From the NCBI GenBank assembly GCA_964608185.1, contig CAZSMR010000001.1, forward strand, positions 1 through 64,000: a stretch of DNA of 64,000 bases, read 5' to 3'. This document shows positions 43,523-52,904 of this stretch, piece after piece. The position numbers were made by a program, and so were the translations under genes. The notes under the pieces were generated by a model. That model searched no databases, was not told the DNA's origin, and saw only the letters and a program-made list of their open reading frames with translations. Numbering within the stretch: the first letter of the stretch is position 1; the number at the start of each line of letters is the position of its first letter. Source of the stretch: Porticoccus sp964608185 (GTDB taxonomy: Bacteria; Pseudomonadota; Gammaproteobacteria; Pseudomonadales; Porticoccaceae).

Positions 43523-44299
43523 TTATTTAGGTGCTATAACTTGCTCTAACTCTACTTCAAAAATAAGAGTTGTCATTGGCTCAATCGTTGGAGATGAGCC
43601 ATCCTTCCCATAGGCAAGCTCTGGTGTTAGGTATATCTCCCATTTTGAGCCCTCTTTCATCAACTGTAATGCTTCCGTCCAACCGGGAATAACCTGCCCA
43701 AGATTTATTTTTACAGCTTTTGCTCCATCATGTTGGGATGAAGAATCAAACTCACGCCCATCCACGTAAGTGCCTTTGTAGTGAACAAGAACATCACTTT
43801 CTGCTGTTGGTGACAAGCCTGTCCCTGCTATTATAATTCTATATTGCAATCCACTACTCGTAGTTATGACTCCTGCTTTATTACGATTTTGTAATAGAAA
43901 TTCTTGTCCTTCTTGTTGATTTTTATCCGCCTTAAGTTGCATGTCTGCCTGAAAATCAGCAGCTTTTTTTTGCTGTAGACGGTAATAATCTTTCACTACC
44001 GCTTCGGCATCTTCCTTAGAGAGTCGAGGACGCTTGTTATTTAGGGCATCTGCCATCCCTAGCGTGAACGCATCTTGGTCAATAACTGTTTGTGACTGAA
44101 AAAACTGCAGCCCTACATCACCACCAACAATGTAGCTAAACTTTTCAACCTCTGTCTTTAGTAAGAGTTCTACTTCAGAATTACCAGCAAAAACTTCTTT
44201 TTCCTTCTCAGAATCTAAGGATGTTATTTCGTTGTCTTGGGTGCATGCGGTTAAGCTAACAATTGCCACTAAGGAACTGATTAGGTAGGCGGTTTTCAT
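43523..44299 (-). CDS. fkpA: FKBP-type peptidyl-prolyl isomerase lipoprotein, FkpA-like
   Basis: This is a periplasmic prolyl isomerase and chaperone. The N terminus is a lipoprotein signal with lipobox SLTACT (Cys near residue 19), so it is probably membrane-anchored, unlike soluble E. coli FkpA. An alpha-helical dimerisation region at residues ~45–135 is followed by an FKBP domain with VLVHYKGTYVDGREFDSS, GQVIPGWTEALQLM, and LAYGKDGS. Length is 258 (E. coli 270). Confidence 0.9.
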   Translation of the reverse strand: MKTAYLISSLVAIVSLTACTQDNEITSLDSEKEKEVFAGNSEVELLLKTEVEKFSYIVGGDVGLQFFQSQTVIDQDAFTLGMADALNNKRPRLSKEDAEAVVKDYYRLQQKKAADFQADMQLKADKNQQEGQEFLLQNRNKAGVITTSSGLQYRIIIAGTGLSPTAESDVLVHYKGTYVDGREFDSSSQHDGAKAVKINLGQVIPGWTEALQLMKEGSKWEIYLTPELAYGKDGSSPTIEPMTTLIFEVELEQVIAPK

Positions 44300-44376
44300 A
44301 TTACTGTCCTTTTTTTACATCAAATCATAAAAGAGTGCTTTAACAATTCCGCATCATAACTCATGCTTAAGCTGAA

Positions 44377-44877
44377 TCAAGAAAAATTTGTATGAGATAG
44401 CAATGGATGTCCGGCCGATAAAATTGGAGCATCTAAAATGGCTAAATATTTATTAACATTTTTTATCTGCGATTCTAGGCCTATTGTGTCACAAGTTTTG
44501 AAATTTTGTGACAGGGCCCATCGATACAAAACATCTTGCTCTATTTTTTCTGAAGTTAGCTCTAATTTTTTTAAAGTGACGATGATATTTTCTTTGCTTG
44601 TTGCTATTACTGATTCTGCTATATGTTTTCTAACTTTTCTCAAGGGTTTCACTACACTTAAATCCCACTGCTCTATTTCTCCGCAAGCTTCAACAAGATC
44701 TTGAATTGAAATCTCAATGCTGCGATAACCGAGCCAGCTACAAAATAATAATATGTTAACGTTACCTCCATAGATATTCTGACACTGCAAGCAGTATGCT
44801 GAAACACCTGGTCGTGCATAGTGCATTTTTGAGTATGACCAAAAGTTGTTTTCTGAATTGCTAGTCACTTTATTCAA
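44377..44877 (-). CDS. TIGR02444 family protein
   Basis: The 166-residue protein has the family's N-terminal block (FWSYSKMHYARPGVSAYCLQ) and NVNILLFCSWLGYR. A mostly helical C terminus follows. The function is not known. It lies 13 nt downstream of elbB and so may share its transcript. Confidence 0.82.
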   Translation of the reverse strand: MNKVTSNSENNFWSYSKMHYARPGVSAYCLQCQNIYGGNVNILLFCSWLGYRSIEISIQDLVEACGEIEQWDLSVVKPLRKVRKHIAESVIATSKENIIVTLKKLELTSEKIEQDVLYRWALSQNFKTCDTIGLESQIKNVNKYLAILDAPILSAGHPLLSHTNFS

Positions 44878-44890
44878 ATTTTATATTTTC

Positions 44891-45553
44891 TCAATGTTTA
44901 ATTCTATCCAATACTGCTGTGACGAGCTTTTCGATACCAGTTGCCGCTTCGCTGATTCTATTAGCCAACATATAAGCCGGAGTAGTTACTAAAATATTTT
45001 TTTCATCGATACATATCTCTTTAACACCGCATACTTCATGTATAGCTCCAGTTTTCTCAATAGAATTAGCAGTAGACTTATCATTACCAATAGTAAAGCG
45101 AGCCCCTTTTCCAAATAATATGCCCACCATTGCTGGTGCAATACATATTGCACCTACAGGTTTTTTAGCTTGATGCATTTCTTGAACAAAAAATTTCAAA
45201 TCTTTATTTAATGATAGATCTGCGCCTTTAGTAGCAAAATCACACAGATTTTTAGCGGCACCAAAACCACCAGGAATAATAACTGCATCAAAATCTATCA
45301 TCTTAGCTTCAGATAGATCTTTGATGTTTCCTCGCACTAAACGAGCCGCCTCAATCAAGACACATCTGTTTTCATCCTCTACAATATCGCCAGTAAGGTG
45401 GTTGACAACATGCATCTGCGGAATATTTGGGGCAAAGCATTGCACTTCAACTCCAGCTCTATCAAGACAAAGAAGCGTAATAACAGACTCATAGATTTCT
45501 GAGCCATCAAAAACTCCACAACCGGATAAAATCACAGCTACCTTTTTACTCAC
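44891..45553 (-). CDS. elbB: isoprenoid biosynthesis glyoxalase ElbB
   Basis: ElbB is a DJ-1/PfpI-like protein with glyoxalase activity reported in E. coli and a genetic link to isoprenoid output. The 220-residue protein starts with KVAVILSGCGVFDGSEIYES, has AVIIPGGFGAAKNLCDFA near residue 95, and the nucleophile elbow GAICIAPAMVG near residue 136 with its Cys. Length equals the family. It lies between trmB and the TIGR02444 gene on the same strand. Confidence 0.92.
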   Translation of the reverse strand: MSKKVAVILSGCGVFDGSEIYESVITLLCLDRAGVEVQCFAPNIPQMHVVNHLTGDIVEDENRCVLIEAARLVRGNIKDLSEAKMIDFDAVIIPGGFGAAKNLCDFATKGADLSLNKDLKFFVQEMHQAKKPVGAICIAPAMVGILFGKGARFTIGNDKSTANSIEKTGAIHEVCGVKEICIDEKNILVTTPAYMLANRISEAATGIEKLVTAVLDRIKH

Positions 45554-45617
45554 AATATGTCTCCTACTATTTCATCTTTGAAACAAAGACAAAAATACTT
45601 TTAACAACTACAATAAC

Positions 45618-46325
45618 CTATGAAACCCTTGTATACAAAAGATCCCAAACGCCATGCCCCAAACGCATACCCCTAGATTCAAATTTTGTAACTGGTCGGA
45701 AGTTTGGCCTCAATGAATATTTTCCGCAGCCTGCTTTGTTTTTGTAGCCGTCTGCAATCTCCATGATTCCCAACATTTCCTCAGCATAGGGCTTCCAATC
45801 AGTTGCTAAATGAAGTGTTCCACCTATTTCTAACTTATATCTAATCATTTCGATAAAGTTCGGCTGTATTAGACGGCGCTTATTATGTTTTTTTTTGTGC
45901 CATGGGTCAGGAAAATATATTTGTAGGCGATGGAGGCTTGCATCCACAATGCAGTCGTCAACCACATCTACAGCATCAGCCATATACACTTTTAGATTCC
46001 GCAGTGCATCTTCACCAGCGTTATTTATTAGTCGACCTACCCCGGGTAAGTGGACCTCAATTCCTATAAAATCTTTATCTGGCTCAAGCTTAATCATTTC
46101 AAGTAACGATCCACCCATACCAAATCCAATTTCTAGCACTTGTGGAGCGTTACGCCCAAACTGCAACTTAGAATCGAGCAAGCCATCATGTAAGCTTAAT
46201 CCATACCTATCCCAATGTTGCTGAAAAGCCAACTTTTGTCGATTGGTCATTCGACCACAACGTACGACATAGCTTCTGATAGATTTTTTTTTATGCTCAG
46301 GTCTAAAATTATACAATTCTACCAA
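45618..46325 (-). CDS. trmB: tRNA (guanine-N7)-methyltransferase
   Basis: TrmB makes m7G46 in tRNA with SAM. The 235-residue class I methyltransferase has the SAM motif LEIGFGMGGSLLEM near residue 66, followed by FIGIEVHLPGVGRL. The catalytic block is IYFPDPWHKKKHNKRRLIQP near residue 152. DUF423 lies upstream. Confidence 0.96.
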   Translation of the reverse strand: MVELYNFRPEHKKKSIRSYVVRCGRMTNRQKLAFQQHWDRYGLSLHDGLLDSKLQFGRNAPQVLEIGFGMGGSLLEMIKLEPDKDFIGIEVHLPGVGRLINNAGEDALRNLKVYMADAVDVVDDCIVDASLHRLQIYFPDPWHKKKHNKRRLIQPNFIEMIRYKLEIGGTLHLATDWKPYAEEMLGIMEIADGYKNKAGCGKYSLRPNFRPVTKFESRGMRLGHGVWDLLYTRVS

Positions 46326-46365
46326 CTCCGCACTATTTAAAGCTGTATTAGTAAAGGCGCTAAAA

Positions 46366-46743
46366 TTACGATTTGTTTATAGTTTTGATCAAGGCGAAGA
46401 AAAAGGCTACCCAGCCAACTAGGAAAAAGCAGCCGCCTATTGGGGTTATAACGCCAAAAGCTTTGATTCCAGTAATTACTAACAAGTAGAGACTACCTGA
46501 GAAAATAATGCAGCCTGATACAAACAGCCAACCAACGATGCTCCAGAGATTTCCTACACTTCGAGCCCCTAAAAGAATAACTGACAATAATGCTAGCACA
46601 TGAAACATCTGATATTGAACAGCAGTTTGCCAGACACTCAACATTTCTGGTGATACGCTACTTTTTAGTGTATGAGATCCAAAAGCCCCAAACGCAACAG
46701 CGAAAAAACCTAATGCAGTTGTCATACCTGCCAATATTTTCAT
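46366..46743 (-). CDS. DUF423 family small membrane protein
   Basis: The 125-residue protein has four membrane segments and the DUF423 pattern: FFAVAFGAFGSHTLK near the N terminus, then YQMFHVLALLSVILL, then FSGSLYLLVITG and PIGGCFFLVGW. The function is unknown. It is preceded by the rpoH terminator, so it is not part of the rpoH transcript. Confidence 0.9.
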   Translation of the reverse strand: MKILAGMTTALGFFAVAFGAFGSHTLKSSVSPEMLSVWQTAVQYQMFHVLALLSVILLGARSVGNLWSIVGWLFVSGCIIFSGSLYLLVITGIKAFGVITPIGGCFFLVGWVAFFFALIKTINKS

Positions 46744-46784
46744 TTTAGTACTCTTCTTTTAAGTTAACTCCCTAAGAGAGTATC

Positions 46785-46812
46785 AAAAATAAAAAAACCG
46801 CACAAAGTGCGG
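46785..46812 (-). terminator. rho-independent terminator after rpoH
   Basis: On the minus strand CCGCAC-TTT-GTGCGG (46798–46812) is followed by seven T's and a further T-rich run (46786–46797). This is a classical intrinsic terminator 30 nt after the rpoH stop. Confidence 0.9.
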
Positions 46813-46841
46813 CTATATTTCGGAGTATAAAAAGTTAAGAG

Positions 46842-47693
46842 TCAGGCCTCCATAATCATGCGTACTTTTTTCATTGCATTTTTTTCTAACTGCCTTATAC
46901 GCTCTGCAGAAATATTGTACCTGCCTGCTAAGTCATGCAAAGTATCCTTATCATCTCTTAACCAGCGACTTTGAATGATATCTCTACTACGCTCATCTAA
47001 TTTGCTCAGCGCTATAGTCATACGTTTGTGACTATCATCGAGGGCCTCTGCAGACTCAACTAATAAAGCTGGGTCAGCTGCCTTGTCTTCTAGGTAAAGC
47101 ACAGGAGCCTGGTAAGCTCCATCTTCATCGTCTGATGAAAAGTCAAAGCATTCATCATGACTCGAAAGGCGTTTTTCCATTTCCATAACCTGAGAAACTT
47201 CCACTCCGAGATCTTTGGCTATTGCTTTGGCCTCATCGTTAGTCAACCAAGCTAAATTCTTTTTTGCACCACGTAGGTTGAAAAATAATTTTCTTTGCGC
47301 TTTTGTTGTAGCAACTTTAACTATCCGCCAATTTCTTAAAACGTACTCATGTATTTCAGCTTTGATCCAATGAACGGCGAAAGAAACCAAACGAACATTT
47401 TTTTCAGGATTGAAACGCTTAACGGCTTTCATCAGACCTACATTTCCTTCTTGGATCAAGTCACCTAGAGGCAAGCCATAACCGTTATAAGAACGAGCAA
47501 TGTATACAACAAAACGAAGGTGAGATAAGACCAATCGACGTGCAGCATCTAAATCTTCATGATAATAAAGATCCTCAGCAAGAGCATGTTCTTCTTCAGC
47601 GGAGAGAAGTGCAACTGCATTAGCCCCCTGTATATAAGAAGCAATGTTCGCTCCAGGTGCCATCCAATCTAAAGGTTGTAAATTCTTAATCAT
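46842..47693 (-). CDS. rpoH: heat-shock sigma factor sigma32
   Basis: Sigma32 directs RNA polymerase to heat-shock promoters. The start at 47693 gives 283 residues (E. coli 284) beginning MIKNLQPLDWM; an upstream TTG start is rejected. Region 2 shows LIQEGNVGLMKAVKRFNP and VSFAVHWIKAEIHEYVLRNW. The RpoH box QRKLFFNLR is present. Region 4 ends in RYNISAERIRQLEKNAMKKV. It lies downstream of ftsYEX in the usual order and has a strong terminator. Confidence 0.97.
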   Translation of the reverse strand: MIKNLQPLDWMAPGANIASYIQGANAVALLSAEEEHALAEDLYYHEDLDAARRLVLSHLRFVVYIARSYNGYGLPLGDLIQEGNVGLMKAVKRFNPEKNVRLVSFAVHWIKAEIHEYVLRNWRIVKVATTKAQRKLFFNLRGAKKNLAWLTNDEAKAIAKDLGVEVSQVMEMEKRLSSHDECFDFSSDDEDGAYQAPVLYLEDKAADPALLVESAEALDDSHKRMTIALSKLDERSRDIIQSRWLRDDKDTLHDLAGRYNISAERIRQLEKNAMKKVRMIMEA

Positions 47694-47792
47694 ATTAATC
47701 TCAAAAATCAGGGCCAATTATTCTAACAGCTTTAATTCAGATTACTATATTGATACTAATATAACATAACTCGCTGTTTTAGATCAATAAAA

Positions 47793-48803
47793 TTATTTTG
47801 GCTCGATAGTTGATAGCTGCCTTGTAACTGATAACCAAGCGCCCAGCAAACCAAGAGCTGAACCGACTGAAACAAGCGCTATTAAGCCAAAAAAACCCAA
47901 GCCCTCTAACTTAAAAAAACTGTGGTATAGCTCGGCAAGTCTCGCTACAGGAATCGATATCCAATAAAGAGCGATGGCGACAAAAACCCATGCTAAAAAG
48001 CCGCCTATAACCCCATACCAAAAACCTGTATAAAGGAACGGGCGACGAATATAAGCATTGGTGCCCCCTATGAGCTTCACAACAACCACTTCATTTCTTC
48101 GATTATCAAGAGCAAGGCTGATAACATTACCGATAATTAATAAAACTCCAAACGACAAAATAGCTCCAAGCATCAAGGATAAACTTTCTGCGATTGCCAA
48201 TATTGCTTTCAGCCTATTGAGCCAAACTATATCTACCTCAACATTTTCAATAAGAGTCTCTGTTCTTAGTTTACTTGCTAACTGTTTTAAAAAATTAGAA
48301 TCGTATTCAGCACCTGTTTTCGGCTGAACAAGGAGAACTGCTGGTAATGGATTTTCATCCAGTATATCCAGCACATCTCCAAATCCAGATTCGATTCTAA
48401 AATCATCGAGCCCCTGTTGACTTGATATGTAACTTACAGTTGCAATATTTTTATCTAATAGCAAATTCTCTTGTAGTGCATTAATTTCAGGTTGGGTGGC
48501 TGACATCTTCAAAAATACTGTAATTGTAGTCGAACTATCTTCTATATTGGCTATTTTTTGAAGATTCATTACTGCAACATATAATCCTGATGGCAAACTC
48601 AACGCTATGGCCACTACAAAAGATATAGTTAAAGCTCGAAAAGGTTGAGAAAATAATCGGTAAATGGCACTACTGAAAGCTAAGTGATGGCTATGCATGT
48701 ACCCTCTAAGTTTTCCAATAAAACTTATCTGGCTTTTATCCTTAATTGTTAGAAAGCTCGGAGGACCTTTACTTTCAGTTCTTCGACGACGGTTATGCAT
48801 CAT
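47793..48803 (-). CDS. ftsX: cell division protein FtsX
   Basis: FtsX is the permease-like half of FtsEX, which activates periplasmic amidases during division. It has four membrane segments, one near residue 60 and three in the C-terminal half, around a periplasmic loop (about residues 80–200). The start is ambiguous: ATG codons at 48803 and 48800 have AAGGA upstream, while the ATG at 48818 sits directly on a purine run. I use 48803, which overlaps ftsE by 11 nt. The N-terminal cytoplasmic part is basic (HNRRRRTESK). Confidence 0.94.
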   Translation of the reverse strand: MMHNRRRRTESKGPPSFLTIKDKSQISFIGKLRGYMHSHHLAFSSAIYRLFSQPFRALTISFVVAIALSLPSGLYVAVMNLQKIANIEDSSTTITVFLKMSATQPEINALQENLLLDKNIATVSYISSQQGLDDFRIESGFGDVLDILDENPLPAVLLVQPKTGAEYDSNFLKQLASKLRTETLIENVEVDIVWLNRLKAILAIAESLSLMLGAILSFGVLLIIGNVISLALDNRRNEVVVVKLIGGTNAYIRRPFLYTGFWYGVIGGFLAWVFVAIALYWISIPVARLAELYHSFFKLEGLGFFGLIALVSVGSALGLLGAWLSVTRQLSTIEPK

Positions 48804-49470
48804 AGAGTCCTTTTTCATCCTCTACTAAAATCCCTTTTTCTAGTTTCAGCAAGCGCTGCCCCATTGAAGACACCAGATCTAAGTCATGAGAAGCTATTAA
48901 TACTGTGACGCCGACTTCACAAAAATTTTGAAATAGATTCATTATTTCTTCAGATAACTGTGGATCAAGATTTCCAGTGGGCTCATCAGCCAATAAAATT
49001 TTTGGCTTATGTACAACTGCTCGCGCTATTCCTAGACGTTGTTGTTCTCCCCCAGATAAAATAATTGGATTCATTTTTTCTTTGCCTGTTAATCCTACTT
49101 TATCAAGAGCAGCTCTAACTCTCCGTCCGATATCGCGAGGCTGTAATCCTGAAATTAAAAGAGGTAATGCAACGTTATCAAATACATTGCGATCAAATAA
49201 TAACTGATGATTTTGAAAGACAACACCTATATTACGGCGGTAATATGGAATCTGATTACGATGTATACGACTGAGATTCTGCCCATCAACAAGCACTTGG
49301 CCACTAGTTGGTTTTTCCATCAGAATAAGCATCTTAAGTAGAGTGCTTTTACCAGCACCAGAGTGGCCAGTTAAAAACGCCATTTCGCCAAAGTCTAAAT
49401 TAAAGCTCAAACTTTTTAGGGCCTCATAACCAGAAGGGTAACGTTTATTAACCCTATCAAACAGAATCAT
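48793..49470 (-). CDS. ftsE: cell division ATP-binding protein FtsE
   Basis: FtsE is the ABC ATPase partner of FtsX. Walker A is GHSGAGKSTLLKM near residue 39, the signature is LSGGEQQRLGIARA near residue 138, and Walker B is ILLADEPTGNLDP near residue 159, followed by the switch His in IASHDLDLV. The ATG at 49470 lies 2 nt after the ftsY stop; an in-frame TTG inside ftsY is rejected. It has 225 residues (E. coli 222). Confidence 0.97.
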   Translation of the reverse strand: MILFDRVNKRYPSGYEALKSLSFNLDFGEMAFLTGHSGAGKSTLLKMLILMEKPTSGQVLVDGQNLSRIHRNQIPYYRRNIGVVFQNHQLLFDRNVFDNVALPLLISGLQPRDIGRRVRAALDKVGLTGKEKMNPIILSGGEQQRLGIARAVVHKPKILLADEPTGNLDPQLSEEIMNLFQNFCEVGVTVLIASHDLDLVSSMGQRLLKLEKGILVEDEKGLYDA

Positions 49471-49472
49471 GA

Positions 49473-50573
49473 TCAATGCTTCCGTTTACGGCTGTTAAGA
49501 AGTGCCTGGACATAACATTCAGCATCAAACGGTTGCAAATCGTTGACATTTTCACCTAATCCCACAAAACGTATAGGTACACCGAAACGCTGAACTAGCG
49601 AAAAAATAATTCCACCTTTTGCAGTCCCGTCAAGTTTAGTCAACACTAAGCCAGTCACGGAAACGGCGTTATTAAATTCCTGCATTTGATTTATGGCATT
49701 TTGTCCAGTCCCAGCATCAATGACGAGTAATACTTCATGAGGAGCAGAATTATCAAGCTTGCCTATGACTCGTTTAACTTTTTTTAATTCTTCCATTAAG
49801 TGATTTTTTGTATGGAGTCTCCCTGCTGTATCAGCTATTAAAAGATCTATATTATTAGATCTTGCAGATTCAATAGCATCAAAAATTACAGAAGCACTGT
49901 CTGATCCTTCTCCCTGAGACACTACTGGTATATTATTTATTTTTCCCCACGATTGAAGCTGTTCAACAGCTGCTGCTCTAAAGGTGTCGCCAGCGGCGAG
50001 CATGATGGAATTATTCTTGAGACTAAAGTGTTTAGCAATTTTTCCTATAGTCGTAGTTTTACCAACACCATTAACACCAACAACAAGTATTACGAAAGGG
50101 TTCTTGTCAGTATATATCTCTAGTGGTTTTTGAGAGCTAACAAGCTTTTTAATTAAAATATTTTCCAGAGTTGTAACCAACATCTCTCTATCAACTAGTT
50201 TTATATTTTTTAATTGATTTGATAGTTCATTTATTATTTCTTCAGTTGTTTCTATACCTACATCCGCAAGAAGCAATCTTTCCTCTAAACCTTCCAAAAG
50301 TTCGTCATTAATCTCTTGCTCAGCAAGAAAAAGATCATTAAAACTTCGTCCTGTTTTTGATAAAGCACGGGTAAATCTTTCTCGCATACTGCTTTTGGGC
50401 TTTGACGGCAATTTCTCACCATTGTTTATGATTTCGACTTTTGCTTGATTTTTGTTGCTCTGCAAATCTTTTTTTGAGCGAGATAAAAACTGGAAGAACG
50501 CCTTTTTTTTTGCGGGCTCTTCGTCAGTATTTTTTTCTTTTGAAGAAATATCTTTTTTATCTAATTCCGACAT
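49473..50573 (-). CDS. ftsY: signal recognition particle receptor FtsY
   Basis: FtsY is the SRP receptor GTPase that targets membrane proteins to SecYEG. A short charged A domain (residues 1–70, rich in Lys and Asp) is followed by the N domain and the G domain. The P-loop is VVGVNGVGKTTTIGKIA near residue 162. The others are AAGDTFRAAAVEQLQ, LIADTAGRLHTKNHLM, and VLTKLDGTAKGG. Length is 366; the acidic A domain is much shorter than in E. coli (497). It is divergent from rsmD. Confidence 0.97.
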   Translation of the reverse strand: MSELDKKDISSKEKNTDEEPAKKKAFFQFLSRSKKDLQSNKNQAKVEIINNGEKLPSKPKSSMRERFTRALSKTGRSFNDLFLAEQEINDELLEGLEERLLLADVGIETTEEIINELSNQLKNIKLVDREMLVTTLENILIKKLVSSQKPLEIYTDKNPFVILVVGVNGVGKTTTIGKIAKHFSLKNNSIMLAAGDTFRAAAVEQLQSWGKINNIPVVSQGEGSDSASVIFDAIESARSNNIDLLIADTAGRLHTKNHLMEELKKVKRVIGKLDNSAPHEVLLVIDAGTGQNAINQMQEFNNAVSVTGLVLTKLDGTAKGGIIFSLVQRFGVPIRFVGLGENVNDLQPFDAECYVQALLNSRKRKH

Positions 50574-50603
50574 TGTTCTGCCTCCGCAAAAACTAACAAT
50601 GAT

Positions 50604-51230
50604 ATGCTATCACTTTATAACGAGAAAAACGCTTTGAAAAACCTAAAAAATAAAACATTCCTAGTGGATAAGACAAGTAACCAAGTTCGAATTATTGGAG
50701 GAAATTTCCGCGGTCAAAAAATAACTTTTTCGAATAACCAAGGACTTAGACCTACGGGTAGCCGTATTAAGGAAACATTATTTAATTGGCTTGCTTTGAG
50801 CATACTAGACTCAAACTGCTTAGATCTCTTTGCTGGGTCTGGTTCGCTGGGAATCGAATCTATCTCCCGAGGAGCCAAAAGTGTAACAATGATCGAAAAG
50901 AATCGTTCTGCATTTGCTGCTATAAAAAATAGTTGCTCCCGACTAGGCATAAAAGATGTATCTCTGGTTGAGACTGATTCTATGGGGTGGTTGACTCATA
51001 AAAATAATCTAAAGTCTTTTGATGTAGTATTTTTAGACCCTCCATTTGACTCTGATCTAATTTCATCATGCTGCGAATTGCTGGAAAAAAATTTATTTCT
51101 CGCAAAATCTGCTTATATTTACATCGAAACTACCCGAAACCACCCGATATTAAGTGTTCCAGATAACTGGAAGCTCCTTAGAGAAAAAAATACAGGACAA
51201 GTTGCCTATAGACTATACATGCGAAATTGA
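50604..51230 (+). CDS. rsmD: 16S rRNA m2G966 methyltransferase RsmD
   Basis: RsmD methylates G966 of 16S rRNA. The conserved start of the domain is VRIIGGNFRGQKITF near residue 28, the SAM motif is CLDLFAGSGSLGIESISRGA near residue 72, and the catalytic motif is VVFLDPPFD near residue 141. The 208-residue form includes about 20 extra N-terminal residues, so the real start could lie downstream. It is divergent from ftsY and 52 nt ahead of coaD. Confidence 0.94.
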   Translation: MLSLYNEKNALKNLKNKTFLVDKTSNQVRIIGGNFRGQKITFSNNQGLRPTGSRIKETLFNWLALSILDSNCLDLFAGSGSLGIESISRGAKSVTMIEKNRSAFAAIKNSCSRLGIKDVSLVETDSMGWLTHKNNLKSFDVVFLDPPFDSDLISSCCELLEKNLFLAKSAYIYIETTRNHPILSVPDNWKLLREKNTGQVAYRLYMRN

Positions 51231-51282
51231 GACCAGAAAGCAATTCATATACCATACAAAAAAATAACAGTAGGTAATAGAC

Positions 51283-51765
51283 TTGAAAACAATTGTATAT
51301 CCAGGAACGTTTGATCCAATTACTAACGGACATATTGATCTTGTTGAGCGAGCGAGTAGTCTTTTTGATCATATAATAGTTGCTGTTGCTAGTAGCAAAA
51401 AAAAGGAACCTTTATTCGATATGAACGAACGGATTAAGCTCGCTCGCAAAGCATTACTCAACTTCGATAATGTAGAGGTTATTGGTTTTGACTATCTTTT
51501 AGTTAATTTTGTTAAAGATCAAAATGCCGATGCAATTCTTAGAGGTCTTCGTGCAGTATCAGATTTTGAGTACGAGTTTCAACTAGCCAATATGAACCGG
51601 GCTCTTTCACCGAAAATTGAAAGTATTTTTTTAACTCCTTCAGAAAAATTATCTTATATCTCATCTTCATTAGTAAAGGAAATTGGGTCGCTCGGTGGGG
51701 ATATTAACGCCTTTGTTCCACCATGTGTAAGAGATGCTTTAGGATTGAAATTTAATCGCCATTAA
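51283..51765 (+). CDS. coaD: phosphopantetheine adenylyltransferase
   Basis: CoaD adenylates 4'-phosphopantetheine in coenzyme A synthesis. The 160-residue protein has the nucleotidyltransferase motif YPGTFDPITNGHIDLVERA near residue 5, RGLRAVSDFEYEFQLANMN near residue 88, and the C-terminal YISSSLVKEIGSLGGD. The start codon is TTG. coaBC, the preceding step pair, is also in this window (53443). The gene is convergent with mutM. Confidence 0.97.
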   Translation: MKTIVYPGTFDPITNGHIDLVERASSLFDHIIVAVASSKKKEPLFDMNERIKLARKALLNFDNVEVIGFDYLLVNFVKDQNADAILRGLRAVSDFEYEFQLANMNRALSPKIESIFLTPSEKLSYISSSLVKEIGSLGGDINAFVPPCVRDALGLKFNRH

Positions 51766-51789
51766 GAAAGTCTTGTCTCTGAAAATAAT

Positions 51790-52605
51790 TTATTTTTGGC
51801 AGCTAGAACAATAAACGGAGGACCGCTGTCCCAGTCTTATCTCCTTCAATGTTTTTTTGCACTTAAGGCAAGGTTCTCCTCCCCTACCATATACAAAAAG
51901 TTCTTGTTTAAAATAGCCTTTTTTTCCTTCATTCCCAGCGAAATCTTGTAATGTTGTTCCACCCTGTTTAATTGCCTTAGAAAGTACTTCAACGACGTTG
52001 GCTACTAGAATTTTATAGACACGCAAAGGGATGCGACCTATTGATTTTTTTGGCCTTATTCCACTCAAAAATAAAGATTCATTGGCATAAATATTACCTA
52101 CGCCTACCACAATCTTATTATCCATTAAGAATTGTTTTACTGTAGTAGTTTTTCCACGTGATGATGAATATAGGTATTTGCCATCGAATGCTGGTGAGAA
52201 CGGTTCAGGACCCAGATGAACGAGTAACTTATGTGCTGAGGGGTCTCCATTAACCCATAAAATCGAACCGAATCTTCTAGGATCTGAATAACGAAGTATG
52301 ACCTCATCACTAAAGATTATATCTACATGATCGTGCTTCTCAGGCGGGGCATGCTTTTGTAAAATCTTAAGATTACCGGACATACCTAAATGAATCATCA
52401 TATGTCCATTAGTAAATTTAAATAGCATATATTTAGCACGCTGCCGGGCACTTTGGAGTAAATTATCACATAACAAGATAGGTAGATTTTTAGGAACAGG
52501 CCAACGAAGATTAGGATTCCTTACAATTACTCGCGATACTTTTTTTCCTAATATAAATGGCAGCACTCCTTGTAGAGTAACGACAACCTCTGGTAGTTCA
52601 GGCAT
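51790..52605 (-). CDS. mutM: formamidopyrimidine-DNA glycosylase
   Basis: MutM (Fpg) removes 8-oxoguanine and FaPy lesions by base excision and cuts the strand. The catalytic proline and Glu are at the N terminus MPELPEVVVTLQG. The helix-two-turn-helix has DNKIVVGVGNIYANESLF, and a C-terminal zinc finger has CLKCKKTL and CSSC. The length is 271 residues (E. coli 269). It stands 123 nt after rpmG, separated by a terminator. Confidence 0.97.
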   Translation of the reverse strand: MPELPEVVVTLQGVLPFILGKKVSRVIVRNPNLRWPVPKNLPILLCDNLLQSARQRAKYMLFKFTNGHMMIHLGMSGNLKILQKHAPPEKHDHVDIIFSDEVILRYSDPRRFGSILWVNGDPSAHKLLVHLGPEPFSPAFDGKYLYSSSRGKTTTVKQFLMDNKIVVGVGNIYANESLFLSGIRPKKSIGRIPLRVYKILVANVVEVLSKAIKQGGTTLQDFAGNEGKKGYFKQELFVYGRGGEPCLKCKKTLKEIRLGQRSSVYCSSCQK

Positions 52606-52653
52606 GAATAATCCTCATAAAATTTTCTGGGAGTTAGTATCCAGAACAATATA

Positions 52654-52681
52654 AAAAAACCCCGATAAATCGAGGTTTTTT
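52654..52681 (-). terminator. rho-independent terminator after rpmBG
   Basis: On the minus strand CCTCGAT-TT-ATCGGGG forms a 7-bp stem with one G·U pair and is followed by seven T's. The flanking A-run suggests some activity in the other direction too, but the stem carries a C·A mismatch on the plus strand. It lies about 50 nt after the rpmG stop. Confidence 0.85.
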
Positions 52682-52728
52682 ATATTGTAAATATTTAAAA
52701 TTTTCATACGATTTAATCAACAAATCGT

Positions 52729-52893
52729 TTATTTGATTTTTGATTCCTTGTATGGGACATGCTTGCGAACTACTGGGTCGTATTTGCTGAACTCAAGCTT
52801 ATCTGGCTGAGTACGTTTATTTTTATCGGTGGTATAGTAGTGACCTGTACCAGCACTAGAAACCAATTTAATTTTATCGCGACCTTTAGCCAT
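52729..52893 (-). CDS. rpmG: 50S ribosomal protein L33
   Basis: L33 is a small protein of the large ribosomal subunit near the E site. The 54-residue product reads MAKGRDKIKLVSSAGTGHYY at its start and ends with KHVPYKESKIK. It lacks the CxxC pairs of the zinc-binding form. That matches the typical Gram-negative housekeeping copy. The gene lies 11 nt after rpmB. Confidence 0.97.
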   Translation of the reverse strand: MAKGRDKIKLVSSAGTGHYYTTDKNKRTQPDKLEFSKYDPVVRKHVPYKESKIK

Positions 52894-52904
52894 TATATTT
52901 CTCC